This document shows, one piece after another, positions 25,288-33,196 of a stretch of DNA of 64,000 nt. The first letter of the stretch is position 1. Each line of letters opens with the position of its first letter. Origin of the DNA: Ligilactobacillus araffinosus DSM 20653 (lineage in GTDB: Bacteria > Bacillota > Bacilli > Lactobacillales > Lactobacillaceae); NCBI RefSeq assembly GCF_001435375.1, contig NZ_AYYZ01000029.1:273903-337902 (forward strand), read 5' to 3'. The notes beneath the pieces are model-generated. The model searched no databases and was not told the origin of the DNA. It saw nothing but the letters and a program-made list of their open reading frames with translations. A program made the position numbers and the translations under genes.

Positions 25288-26916
25288 ATGAAAATTGATG
25301 AGCTTTTTAAAGATTCAGAAGATAGCAATGTTAAAGAGAATTACTATATAGGGAAAGTTACCCAAATTTTTTCTGATAGTATTTATATCCAATTTGAAAA
25401 TCTAAATACATCTTCGTCGAGAATTTTTTTAGGAGACTATCTGTGTCCAGGTAAAGTCGGAGAATATGTTATTATTGATAATTTTCCACTTCCGTTAGTT
25501 GGAAAAATAGAACAGATTAAATTGAAAGATAGTGATAATGTACATCAGTCGTTAAAAAATGCAGATGATGAGACTATTTATCCAACAAGTAAAATTCAAA
25601 TTATTGGCACAGTTAACATTATTGATGATGAAGTTAAAGTAGAATTTGATGGTTTTAAAGTCCCAGAATTAGCGCAGAAGGTTTATGTTTGTTCAAATAA
25701 AATTGTTAAAGCAATTGATGCTACACTTTACAGAAAAAAGCCAGAAGAAAATAATAGTATTTCATTTTGTAATTTTCATAATGGTGATAAATTTCAAATT
25801 GCTGTCGATGATTTATATCAACAACATTTAATGATTGTTGGGAGTACCAATAGTGGTAAATCTACGTCAGCATTATCAATTATAGATAAATCATTAAAAA
25901 AAGGTGTTAAGTATCTTATTTTAGATCCTACTGGTGAATATTCAGGAAGCTTTGATCTTTGTAAAAATATTGATAAATATACATTGGGAGAAGATCTATA
26001 TGTAGAGAATGGTCATATTCGAATAACTCAGTGGTGTGATATGATAGGAACAAATAATGATTCTCAACCTGCAACTTTAAATAAAGCAATAGAAGGATTA
26101 AAAATACAGCATCGGAAAAAGAAAAAAGGGGTGTATGAGTATATTGGTAAAAATATTTCTATTGTTGAGAATGAAATTCTAGGTTTTGAAAATGAATGTG
26201 AAAATTTTGACGTCTCTCTGTTAGGAAAGCAAATTAAAGAACAATCGGTAGAGCCTGAAAGAAATAACAATATATATAAGCAAAGTAGTTTCAAATTAGG
26301 GCCAAACATGTATCTGATAGACAAAATAAATTTGTTAATAAGCGATAATGACTTTATAAAAATTTTTAATTTTACGGGAAAAGAAAAAGAGAATAAATCT
26401 TTACAATCTATACTGGATGAATTTTATGAAAATAAAAATTCATTGTATATTAATTGTTCAAAAATCAATAACATTAATGTAATGTCAGTGTTTATTTCAA
26501 TTTTAATTGATACAGTGTTTACAAATTCTTTAAAACTTAAAGAGAGAAAATCATTTATAATTTATCTTGATGAAGCACATCGTTATATGAAAAATGAAGT
26601 TTCAAAAGAAGCTCTGATAAGAATTGCACGTGAAGGGCGTAAATATGGTATATTTATGAATTTAACAACACAAAGTCCTAATGATGTTCCAGATATTTTA
26701 CTAAGTCAAATTGGTACATTTCTTATTCATCGTCTGTCTCATAATTCAGATATTCAAACAATGTTAGAGTTTACTAAGGAAAATGTTGGATTACAATACC
26801 TGGGACAAGGAGAAGCAATTTTAACAAGTGTTCATTTAACTCAGGATGTTAAGATCGATGTAAATAAGAGTAAATTAACACATAAAAATAATACACCGAG
26901 TCTATTAAATAAGTAA
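25288..26916 (+). CDS. HerA-like ATPase of SIR2-HerA system
   Basis: 542 residues. A HerA/FtsK-type hexameric ATPase. Residues about 1-140 have beta-rich HAS-barrel character (IGKVTQIFSDSIYIQF, GKVGEYVIID). Walker A is VGSTNSGKSTSA (185-193), followed by LILDPTGEYSG; Walker B is FIIYLDEAHRYM (about 424-432); the Arg-rich IAREGRKYGIFMNLTTQSP segment fits the arginine finger and sensor region. In the known system HerA assembles with SIR2 into a ring-on-ring complex. It lies 10 bases after SIR2 with GGTGAG as a weak ribosome site, so translation is probably coupled. There is no NurA nuclease gene nearby, which argues against a repair role. Confidence 0.87.
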   Translation: MKIDELFKDSEDSNVKENYYIGKVTQIFSDSIYIQFENLNTSSSRIFLGDYLCPGKVGEYVIIDNFPLPLVGKIEQIKLKDSDNVHQSLKNADDETIYPTSKIQIIGTVNIIDDEVKVEFDGFKVPELAQKVYVCSNKIVKAIDATLYRKKPEENNSISFCNFHNGDKFQIAVDDLYQQHLMIVGSTNSGKSTSALSIIDKSLKKGVKYLILDPTGEYSGSFDLCKNIDKYTLGEDLYVENGHIRITQWCDMIGTNNDSQPATLNKAIEGLKIQHRKKKKGVYEYIGKNISIVENEILGFENECENFDVSLLGKQIKEQSVEPERNNNIYKQSSFKLGPNMYLIDKINLLISDNDFIKIFNFTGKEKENKSLQSILDEFYENKNSLYINCSKINNINVMSVFISILIDTVFTNSLKLKERKSFIIYLDEAHRYMKNEVSKEALIRIAREGRKYGIFMNLTTQSPNDVPDILLSQIGTFLIHRLSHNSDIQTMLEFTKENVGLQYLGQGEAILTSVHLTQDVKIDVNKSKLTHKNNTPSLLNK

Positions 26917-26924
26917 TATTGTAG

Positions 26925-26962
26925 AAAGAGAAGTCAAACAAAGTAATTGTTGACTTCTTTTT
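26925..26962 (+). terminator. Intrinsic terminator after SIR2-HerA
   Basis: AGAGAAGTCAA with TTGACTTCTTTTT forms a hairpin of about 10 bp with an 11-base loop and a T-run. Confidence 0.7.
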
Positions 26963-26975
26963 AATTTCTAAAATT

Positions 26976-27080
26976 ACAATTATAATTAATCCAAAATTTC
27001 CAATTTTTATAAACATAATTATAATTAAACGGATTTTTCAATTTTTTATAAACGCAATTATAATTCTTCGATTTAAATTC
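26976..27080. repeat. Tandem 38-39 bp repeat with AATTATAATT palindrome, 2.5 copies
   Basis: Units at 26976-27013, 27014-27052 and the partial 27053-27080. Each begins with a variant of CAATTATAATT, whose core AATTATAATT is a perfect palindrome. The two full units also share an AATTTTTATAAA-like end. Spacing of the palindromes (38 and 39 bp) is close to whole helical turns. It may be an operator array, an iteron remnant or a simple AT-rich duplication; it lies just upstream of the acetate kinase pseudogene. Confidence 0.55.
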
Positions 27081-27097
27081 ATATTGAAACAGCTTTT

Positions 27098-28190
27098 ATG
27101 AATAAAATTTTAGTAATCAATTGTGGGAGTTGAGTTTAAAGTTCAAATTTTTGATAACAGAGGGGAAGCGATCATTGCGCAAGGATTAGTTGGACGTATT
27201 AGCCAACAAGAATCATCGATCAAAGTTAAATATAAAGTAGACTTTACAGGAACAGTTTCAGATCATACTGCTGCGCTGAGTTTTATTTTTAAGCAATTAA
27301 TTAAGTTAGGGATTATTTCTAAACTAGATGAAATCTGTGCAGTAGGGCATCGGGGCGTTGCCGGCGGTAAATATTTTGACCATTCGGTAATTGTTACCGA
27401 AAAAGTAATGAATAAAATTGATAAATTATCAGAATTAGCTCCAATACATAATCCGGCTAATTTAAAAGAAATTAAAATTTGTAAACGTCTATTACCTAAT
27501 GCAATTGAGATAGCAGCTTTCATCATACTATTCCAGAGAAAAACTTTATATACAGTGTTCCTTATGAATGGTATTCAAAATATCATGTACGACGTTATGG
27601 TGCACATGGGATTAGTCATCAGTATATTGCAATAAAAACAGCAGAATCTCAATAATTTAACAATGATTTCATATCATTTAGGTGCTGGCTCATTGTGTGC
27701 TATAAAAAATGGAAAGTCTTATGATATTTCAATGGGATTCACGCCACTTTCGGGAGCCCAAATGGCAACTCGTTCAGGTGATGTGGATGTTTCTCTTGTA
27801 TCATATATTATGAAAAAATTAGATATTAAAAGTATTGACAAAATGATTTATTTTTTAAATAAAGAATCCGGATTCAAAGGTGTTTCAGGTGTATCTGCTG
27901 ATATGCGTGAGGTTGAGCAAGCTGCCGCAGCTGGTAACCAACGAACAAAACTAGCCATTGAGCTATATATTACTAGTATCATTCGTTATATTGGACAATA
28001 TATTGCAGAATTACAAGGAATCGATGCAATTACGTTTACTGCTGGAATTGGTGAAAATGGTATTAAAGTTCGTTAACAAATTTTAAAACATTTTGGATAT
28101 CTTGGAGTAACAGTTGATAAAGAGAGAAATAATGTACGAGGTAAAATCCGATTGATTTCTGGAGATGATTCAAAGATTCAAGCCTTTATG
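27098..28190 (+). pseudogene. ackA: Acetate kinase pseudogene
   Basis: The remains cover nearly the whole enzyme. Start ATG at 27098 gives NKILVINCGS, then a frameshift; the next segment (27123 on) continues FKVQIFDNRGEAIIAQGLVGRI and AVGHRGVAGGKYFDHSVIV. A further frameshift near 27515 is followed in another frame by [20 protein letters not shown], and near 27660 the frame returns to SYHLGAGSLCAIKNGKS, STRSGD-like and TFTAGIGENG. An in-frame TAA at 28074 precedes QILKHFGYLGVTVDKERNN. The intact enzyme converts acetyl phosphate from phosphoketolase to acetate and ATP, so a functional copy must exist elsewhere if the pathway works. AT-rich compared with housekeeping genes, so perhaps an old or transferred copy. 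Confidence 0.88.
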
Positions 28191-28387
28191 AATATCATTA
28201 TGAGAATAATGTTGAAGATGATCGTGATGATTATGAAATTGGATTTCAAAAGGGAAAACAAGACCAATTTAACCATTTTAAATTTTTCCCATTGAATTTG
28301 TTTAAGAAACTCAATCAACTATTTCATGGTAGACTTCATGAAATTATTGATTATATTGAAGGTTATCGAGCAGCATTTAAAGCGTAA
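28172..28387 (+). pseudogene. Fragment of an unknown gene (C-terminal remnant)
   Basis: An open stretch of 71 codons without a start codon reads YEYHYENNVEDDRDDYEIGF, KGKQDQFNHFKFF and ends EIIDYIEGYRAAFKA. Its beginning overlaps the end of the acetate kinase pseudogene in a different frame. The acidic start and paired GF..GK / GYRAAF pattern look protein-like, but I do not recognise the family. It is probably the 3' part of a gene lost by deletion. Confidence 0.4.
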
Positions 28388-28389
28388 GC

Positions 28390-28433
28390 AAACTCTGTTT
28401 AATGATTAATTCATTAAGCAGAGTTTTTATTTT
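28390..28433 (+). terminator. Intrinsic terminator
   Basis: AAACTCTG, inner TTTAATG/CATTAA pairing, CAGAGTTTTTATTTTT. It closes the pseudogene region. Confidence 0.7.
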
Positions 28434-28451
28434 TAAATGAATATGCTATAT

Positions 28452-28478
28452 TATAATTGTTAATCGAACATATGTTTG
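28452..28478 (+). promoter_or_regulatory. SOS promoter with LexA box
   Basis: TATAAT at 28452-28457 is followed by CGAACATATGTTTG at 28465-28478. This matches the Gram-positive LexA (DinR) box CGAAC-N4-GTTCG at all but one base (GTTTG for GTTCG). It overlaps the expected transcript start of the Y-family polymerase gene. Confidence 0.85.
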
Positions 28479-28491
28479 CGAGGGGGTTAAA

Positions 28492-30006
28492 ATGGAACGG
28501 CGATCTTATATTGCGATTGATTTAAAATCATTTTATGCCTCGGTTGAGTGTATTGCCCGTGGATATGACCCATTAGACACTAATTTAGTGGTTGCGGATG
28601 AAAGTCGAACAGATAGGACGATCTGTCTTGCGGTTTCGCCTGCGCTTAAAAGTTTTGGAATATGCAGCCGGCCACGATTATTTCAAGTTAAACAGAAGGT
28701 TGATAATTTTAATTATCAACGAAAATACCGTATGGTTGGACATCGGTTAAAGGGTTACTCAGTAAATCGAAAAAAAGTTCAATCCAACCAAACTATTGGA
28801 TTAGATTATTTGGTTGCTCGCCCGCGGATGAAATATTATGAACAGTTGAGTGCGGAAATTTATGGAATTTATCTTCGATATGTTTCCCAGGAAGATGTTT
28901 ATCTTTATTCAATTGATGAAGCATTTATTGATGTAACGTCATATTTGAAAACTTATAGTTGTTCAGCCCAAACGTTGGCTGAAAAAATCATAAAAGATAT
29001 ATATGATGAAACTGGATTGACTGCAACGGTCGGAATAGGGACGAATTTGTATTTGGCGAAGGTGGCAATGGATATTCTAGCCAAGCAAATGACGCCGACC
29101 AAACACGGAGCTAAAATTGCAGAATTAACCGGAATGAAGTATCGAAAATTACTTTGGAATCATCAACCGTTAACGGATTTTTGGCGGATTGGAAAGGGAT
29201 ATGCCCATAAATTAGCACAATTAGGACTTCATACAATGGGTGAGATTGCGGCCTGTTCCGTAAATCCGCCTCGTTTGGATGATCAGTATAATGCCGAGCT
29301 GTTATATCAAACATTTGGTAAAAATGCTGAAATTTTAATTGATCATGCCTGGGGATATGAACCGTTAACAATTAAAGATATTAAAACATATGAGCCTAAA
29401 CATCATTGTTTATGTGTGGGCCAACTTTTAATGAAGCCTTATACGTTTGCTCAAAGTCGGTTGATTCTAAGTGAAATGAGCGATGAGATTGCTTTAAAAT
29501 TAGCAGCCACACATCAACTTACAACTAAACTTAATTTGAGCATTCACTATGATGAAAAAACTTTTGAATTGATCCCCAAGATTGCCGAATATGAAATTGA
29601 CCGGTTTGGTCGTAAACGGCCGAAGTCGATTCGTAAAAAAATAAGTTTAGCACGCCCAACTAACGCTAATACAACTATTCGGCAAGCACTTCAAAAATTA
29701 TTTAATGACTATGTTAATCCTCATTATCTTATTCGCCGCATAACAATTACAGCTGAGGAAGTGGTTGAGGAACAAGCAATGTATGATTTTCAAGAATATA
29801 AGCAGACAAACCTTTTTATTCAAGAAAAAGTTAACTCCAAAATTATCCAAGAACGTGATAATGAGCAGCGAGTCATGAATTGTCAAAATGCAGTTCTAAA
29901 AATTAAAGATCGTTTTGGAGCAAACTCAATTTATAAAGCAATGGATATCAAAAAAGATTCAATGACTCTTCGGCGAAATCAACAAATTGGCGGTCATTTA
30001 GCCTAG
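28492..30006 (+). CDS. Y-family DNA polymerase (UmuC/ImpB-like)
   Basis: 504 residues. An error-prone translesion polymerase made during the SOS response. The palm carries YIAIDLKSFYASVECIARG (first catalytic Asp and steric Phe-Tyr) and YSIDEAFIDVT (catalytic Asp-Glu). LTATVGIGTNLYLAKVAMDI belongs to the conserved finger/palm part; FWRIGKGYAHKLAQLGLHTMGEI is a helix-hairpin-helix. It is of the longer UmuC/YqjW-UvrX subgroup rather than DinB (about 350-420). The LexA box is directly upstream and the YolD-like gene directly downstream. It lies at the edge of the accessory island. Confidence 0.93.
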   Translation: MERRSYIAIDLKSFYASVECIARGYDPLDTNLVVADESRTDRTICLAVSPALKSFGICSRPRLFQVKQKVDNFNYQRKYRMVGHRLKGYSVNRKKVQSNQTIGLDYLVARPRMKYYEQLSAEIYGIYLRYVSQEDVYLYSIDEAFIDVTSYLKTYSCSAQTLAEKIIKDIYDETGLTATVGIGTNLYLAKVAMDILAKQMTPTKHGAKIAELTGMKYRKLLWNHQPLTDFWRIGKGYAHKLAQLGLHTMGEIAACSVNPPRLDDQYNAELLYQTFGKNAEILIDHAWGYEPLTIKDIKTYEPKHHCLCVGQLLMKPYTFAQSRLILSEMSDEIALKLAATHQLTTKLNLSIHYDEKTFELIPKIAEYEIDRFGRKRPKSIRKKISLARPTNANTTIRQALQKLFNDYVNPHYLIRRITITAEEVVEEQAMYDFQEYKQTNLFIQEKVNSKIIQERDNEQRVMNCQNAVLKIKDRFGANSIYKAMDIKKDSMTLRRNQQIGGHLA

Positions 30007-30024
30007 AAAGTGAAGGTGCAATTG

Positions 30025-30195
30025 ATGAAGTATGATTATCGTAAAATTATTAAAATCCCGTATTATCAGTCACCGGCACATCCCCGAATGCCAATGGCGG
30101 AACGGGCGGCGATCTTTTTGCCATTTGCGGCATTAAGCGGGTTTGAAGATGAAATTGAACGGGTAAAGAAAAAACATCTTGAAGAAAATCGTTAA
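30025..30195 (+). CDS. YolD-like protein
   Basis: 56 residues. HPRMPMAERAAIFLPFAALS is the recognisable core of the YolD-like family (MSxxxRAxIFxPFAAL), whose members are encoded beside UmuC-type polymerases in Firmicutes and phages and are thought to act with them. GAAGG at 30012-30016 favours the ATG at 30025. It follows the polymerase gene by 18 bases and shares its SOS promoter. Confidence 0.8.
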   Translation: MKYDYRKIIKIPYYQSPAHPRMPMAERAAIFLPFAALSGFEDEIERVKKKHLEENR

Positions 30196-30231
30196 TAATA
30201 GTTTGAAATGGTAATTAGGTCTTTAGCGGTG

Positions 30232-30237
30232 TATAAT
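30232..30237 (+). promoter_or_regulatory. -10 box before small membrane protein
   Basis: TATAAT, about 30 bases before the ATG at 30268; the -35 is not clear. Confidence 0.45.
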
Positions 30238-30267
30238 CTAAAATTAAAAAATTAGAAAGTGGTCAAT

Positions 30268-30438
30268 ATGTTACACATCTTAGTTTTATTACTAATTATT
30301 GTTTTAGGGATTCGCATATTGGATAGTTGTTCGGGATGTTTAATTTTAATTGGGTTAGGATTTTTAACCCTATTTCTTTTTAAATGGTGGATTGTTTGGT
30401 TAGGGATTGCTTTGATTGTATTTTTATTCAATTTGTAA
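30268..30438 (+). CDS. Small membrane protein, 56 residues
   Basis: I translated this from the ATG at 30268 to the TAA at 30436-30438. It starts MLHILVLLLIIVLGIRIL and ends WLGIALIVFLFNL. Nearly the whole chain is hydrophobic, giving two or three membrane helices with a DSCSGC turn holding two cysteines. AGAAAGTGG upstream is an acceptable ribosome site and a -10 box lies before it. It stands alone between the YolD-like and isochorismatase genes. No family recognised. Confidence 0.6.
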   Translation: MLHILVLLLIIVLGIRILDSCSGCLILIGLGFLTLFLFKWWIVWLGIALIVFLFNL

Positions 30439-30528
30439 GGTCATCAATCTTTGAAAGATAGGATATAAGATATAATAAAAGTGAATTTGAATTAATAATT
30501 TTTAAAATACCAATTAAGGAGAAGGCTA

Positions 30529-31077
30529 ATGATGAAAGATGCAGTTCTTATAATTGACATGGTTAATGATTTTGTAACGGGAAAGTTTAAAAATGAACGG
30601 GCCCAAAAAATTATCCCGGCATTTCAAAAATTAATTGCGGCGGCGCATGAACATAATGTGCCGGTGATTTACTGTTCAGATGCCCACTTACCAAATGATT
30701 ATGAACTAAACATTTGGGGTGAACATTGTATGAAAGGAACCTGGGGTGCTCAAGTCGTTCCTGAATTAGCACCGCAAAAAGCTGATTTTTCTTTACATAA
30801 AAGAACTTACTGTGCCTTTTTCCAAACCGGATTAGACAGTCTGTTACGTGAATTAAAGGTTGAAAATATTATTTTGACGGGGGTTGTAACCGATATTTGT
30901 GTTCTAAATACAGCAGCTGCCGGCTTTTTTAACGGTTATCATGAAATCGTACCACCCGAAACAACCGAGCCATTAAAGTCGGAAACGAAGCAAGATAATT
31001 TAAACTATATGCATGATAATTACCAAGCAGAAATCATGGCATTAGATAAGGTTATTGACCGGTGGAAAACTAAATAG
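30529..31077 (+). CDS. Isochorismatase-family cysteine hydrolase (nicotinamidase-like)
   Basis: 182 residues. The fold's catalytic triad is visible: Asp in LIIDMVNDFV (residue about 10), Lys in HKRTYCAFF, and Cys in LTGVVTDICVLNTA. The cis-peptide (VVTD) precedes the Cys as in the family. Members hydrolyse amides such as nicotinamide, so NAD salvage is possible, but the metal-binding DxHxxxH of nicotinamidases is only partly matched (SDAHLP). AAGGAGAAGG is upstream. Single gene with its own promoter region. Confidence 0.85.
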   Translation: MMKDAVLIIDMVNDFVTGKFKNERAQKIIPAFQKLIAAAHEHNVPVIYCSDAHLPNDYELNIWGEHCMKGTWGAQVVPELAPQKADFSLHKRTYCAFFQTGLDSLLRELKVENIILTGVVTDICVLNTAAAGFFNGYHEIVPPETTEPLKSETKQDNLNYMHDNYQAEIMALDKVIDRWKTK

Positions 31078-31273
31078 AATTATTTTGAAGTGTAAAGTAA
31101 AGAAGAATACGGATAATGAATTTTAAACGTATGAAGTTATTTTAACTAAAGCGGATAGCAATTTAATAAGACTTCTTAACAAATATTTTGTGCTTATTAT
31201 GAACATTTTAAAAATTCTAAACATGCTATAATAACTCTCAAAAAGGAAATTTTGATTTACTTCGGAGGAGAAC

Positions 31274-32158
31274 ATGGCAACTGAAGAACAAATTCAAGCA
31301 ATTATGAAGTTACGTGAAGACTGGCAAGATGAAGATGATCAACGTGATGAAAATCTACCGCACGTTTTTGAGGGAATTGAGCGGATTGATAATCTGCAGT
31401 ATGGTGATGATAAACAGTGGAATTTATTAGATGTTTATCGTCCGCAAAAACGTGATGGAAAATTACCAGTTATTATTTTGATTCACGGTGGCAATTGGTG
31501 TTATGGAACCAAAGATACATACCAATATTACGGAATGGAGTTGGCTCAGCATGGTTTTGCCGTGGTAAATGCTAGTTATCTCCTAGCTCCGCAAGTCGTT
31601 TTTCCTGGAGAACTGGACGATATTAATCGCTTTGTCACTTGGACGATTACTCATGCTAATGAATATGGATTTGATTTAGATAATGCCTTTCTTTGCGGTG
31701 ACAGTGCTGGTGGACAAATGACGTTGCAATATTTAACAATTTGGGCAAATCCAAATTATCGTAAATTATTTGGCTACGGACAACCTCAAATTAAGTTTCG
31801 GGCGGGTGTGTTAAACTGCGCACCGTATTTTATGCTGACACAAAAATTGTGGACTTCAACTAAAGCATATTATACAGATGAAATTATGCAGCATCAGCAA
31901 GCAATGGTTGGAACTGAAAATCATTTTAATGACCAAATACCGCCATTATTTATCGCAACTGCAAATAACGATTATCTTCGAGATGATTCAATGAAATTTG
32001 CTGGATTTTTAATGGCTAAAAAGCACCCGCATGTCGCAAAGGTATATGGTGATGAAGACCATCAATTGAAACATGATTTTATGATCAATCAAACTAATGC
32101 GTTAGCAAAACAAGCAACGCTGGATGAAATTCAATTTATGAAGAAATATATTAAATAA
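31274..32158 (+). CDS. Alpha/beta hydrolase, HSL/carboxylesterase type
   Basis: 294 residues. Oxyanion-hole motif ILIHGGNWCYGT, nucleophile elbow FLCGDSAGGQM (Ser in GDSAG), acid Asp in TANNDYLRDD, and His in DEDHQLKHDF. These fit the hormone-sensitive-lipase-like esterase family acting on short-chain esters. No signal peptide, so cytoplasmic. GGAGGAG is before the ATG and a terminator follows closely. Confidence 0.9.
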   Translation: MATEEQIQAIMKLREDWQDEDDQRDENLPHVFEGIERIDNLQYGDDKQWNLLDVYRPQKRDGKLPVIILIHGGNWCYGTKDTYQYYGMELAQHGFAVVNASYLLAPQVVFPGELDDINRFVTWTITHANEYGFDLDNAFLCGDSAGGQMTLQYLTIWANPNYRKLFGYGQPQIKFRAGVLNCAPYFMLTQKLWTSTKAYYTDEIMQHQQAMVGTENHFNDQIPPLFIATANNDYLRDDSMKFAGFLMAKKHPHVAKVYGDEDHQLKHDFMINQTNALAKQATLDEIQFMKKYIK

Positions 32159-32163
32159 CTTGT

Positions 32164-32203
32164 AAAAACAATCTTTTCAGTGAAATCGAAAAGATTGTTT
32201 TTT
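32164..32203 (+). terminator. Intrinsic terminator
   Basis: AAAAACAATCTTTTC, AGTGAAATC loop, GAAAAGATTGTTTTTT; nearly perfect 14-bp stem with T-run. Confidence 0.88.
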
Positions 32204-32302
32204 AATCCTTTACAGTTTCTTTTAATCATTGATAAAATTAAGATTGAATGTATAATATAGGAAAAATTACCAATATTAGAAAAGTGGTTACAGAGAAGAA
32301 AA

Positions 32303-33175
32303 ATGAATGAGCTACAAAAAATGTGGAAGAAACACATTTACCTATCGCGAGCATCAGCAGCATTGATCTATGGATTATTGGTATCAGTTGCAATGAATTT
32401 TTTCTGGGATCCCGGACACATTTATTCATCGGGGATCACTGGCTTAGCACAGCTTCTGAATTCATTGTTTAAGCACACGCCAGTTCCGATTACGACTGGG
32501 ACGTGGATTTTCTTGCTGAACTTGCCGTTAATTATCTTGGCATGGAAGCAGATTGGACATCGTTTTACGATTTTTACGGTCATTGCGGTTGTGTGCTCAA
32601 GTGTAATGATCAGGCTGCTTCACCCAACCGTTTTAACAAAGGATCCGATCATTTGTGCAATTTTTGGTGCTATTCTGAATGGATATGGAACTGGATATGC
32701 ATTGAAGAGCGGAATTTCAACTGGTGGATTGGATATTATCAGTTTAACGGTCCGGAAATTAACAGGAAAATCTGTTGGAACGGTTAATATTATTTTTAAT
32801 ATCTTTATTGTATTAGCCGCCGGGTTAATTTACGGATGGCCATATGCATTTTATTCAGCAATCGGGCTGTTTATTAATGCTCAAGTTATGGATGCGGTTT
32901 ATACCCGGCAACAAAAGATGCAAGTTATGATCGTGACAACGAAGCCGAACAGCGTTGTTGATTGTATTCAAAGTCACTTACGGCGTGGAATTACGATTGT
33001 TCATGATGCCGAAGGGGCTTATCGTCATGATGCAAAGACGATTTTATTTACGATTATTTCACGATACGAAATTCCTGACTTGCAAGAAGCTTTGAATGAG
33101 TCTGATCCACAGGCATTTGTAAGTATTACGGAAAATGTCCATACAATTGGACATTTCTATGAACCAGAACCGTAA
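32303..33175 (+). CDS. YitT-family membrane protein
   Basis: 290 residues. Five hydrophobic segments fill residues about 18-190 (typical phrases: ITGLAQLL, GYALKSGISTGGLDIISL, KSVGTVNIIFN). The C-terminal 90 residues are soluble and match the DUF2179 domain (VMIVTTKPNSVVDCIQSH, RRGITIVHDAEGAY). The YitT family is widespread in Firmicutes and its transport role is undefined. The ribosome site (GAGAAG) is weak. It is 21 bases before the wall-polymer transferase gene and may share its transcript. Confidence 0.9.
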   Translation: MNELQKMWKKHIYLSRASAALIYGLLVSVAMNFFWDPGHIYSSGITGLAQLLNSLFKHTPVPITTGTWIFLLNLPLIILAWKQIGHRFTIFTVIAVVCSSVMIRLLHPTVLTKDPIICAIFGAILNGYGTGYALKSGISTGGLDIISLTVRKLTGKSVGTVNIIFNIFIVLAAGLIYGWPYAFYSAIGLFINAQVMDAVYTRQQKMQVMIVTTKPNSVVDCIQSHLRRGITIVHDAEGAYRHDAKTILFTIISRYEIPDLQEALNESDPQAFVSITENVHTIGHFYEPEP

Positions 33176-33196
33176 GTCTAGTAATGAGGGTTTATT

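Noticed and set aside
25288-26916. HerA-NurA type DNA repair pair
   Set aside because: The partner gene is SIR2, not a NurA nuclease.
26976-27080. CRISPR array
   Set aside because: Unit length is 38-39 bp with no distinct repeat and spacer parts, only 2.5 copies, and no cas genes in the window.
31078-31110. Second IS end (TTTTGAAGTGTAAAGTAAAG resembling the IS left end)
   Set aside because: Only about 8 bases match and no matching right end or transposase remnant was found.
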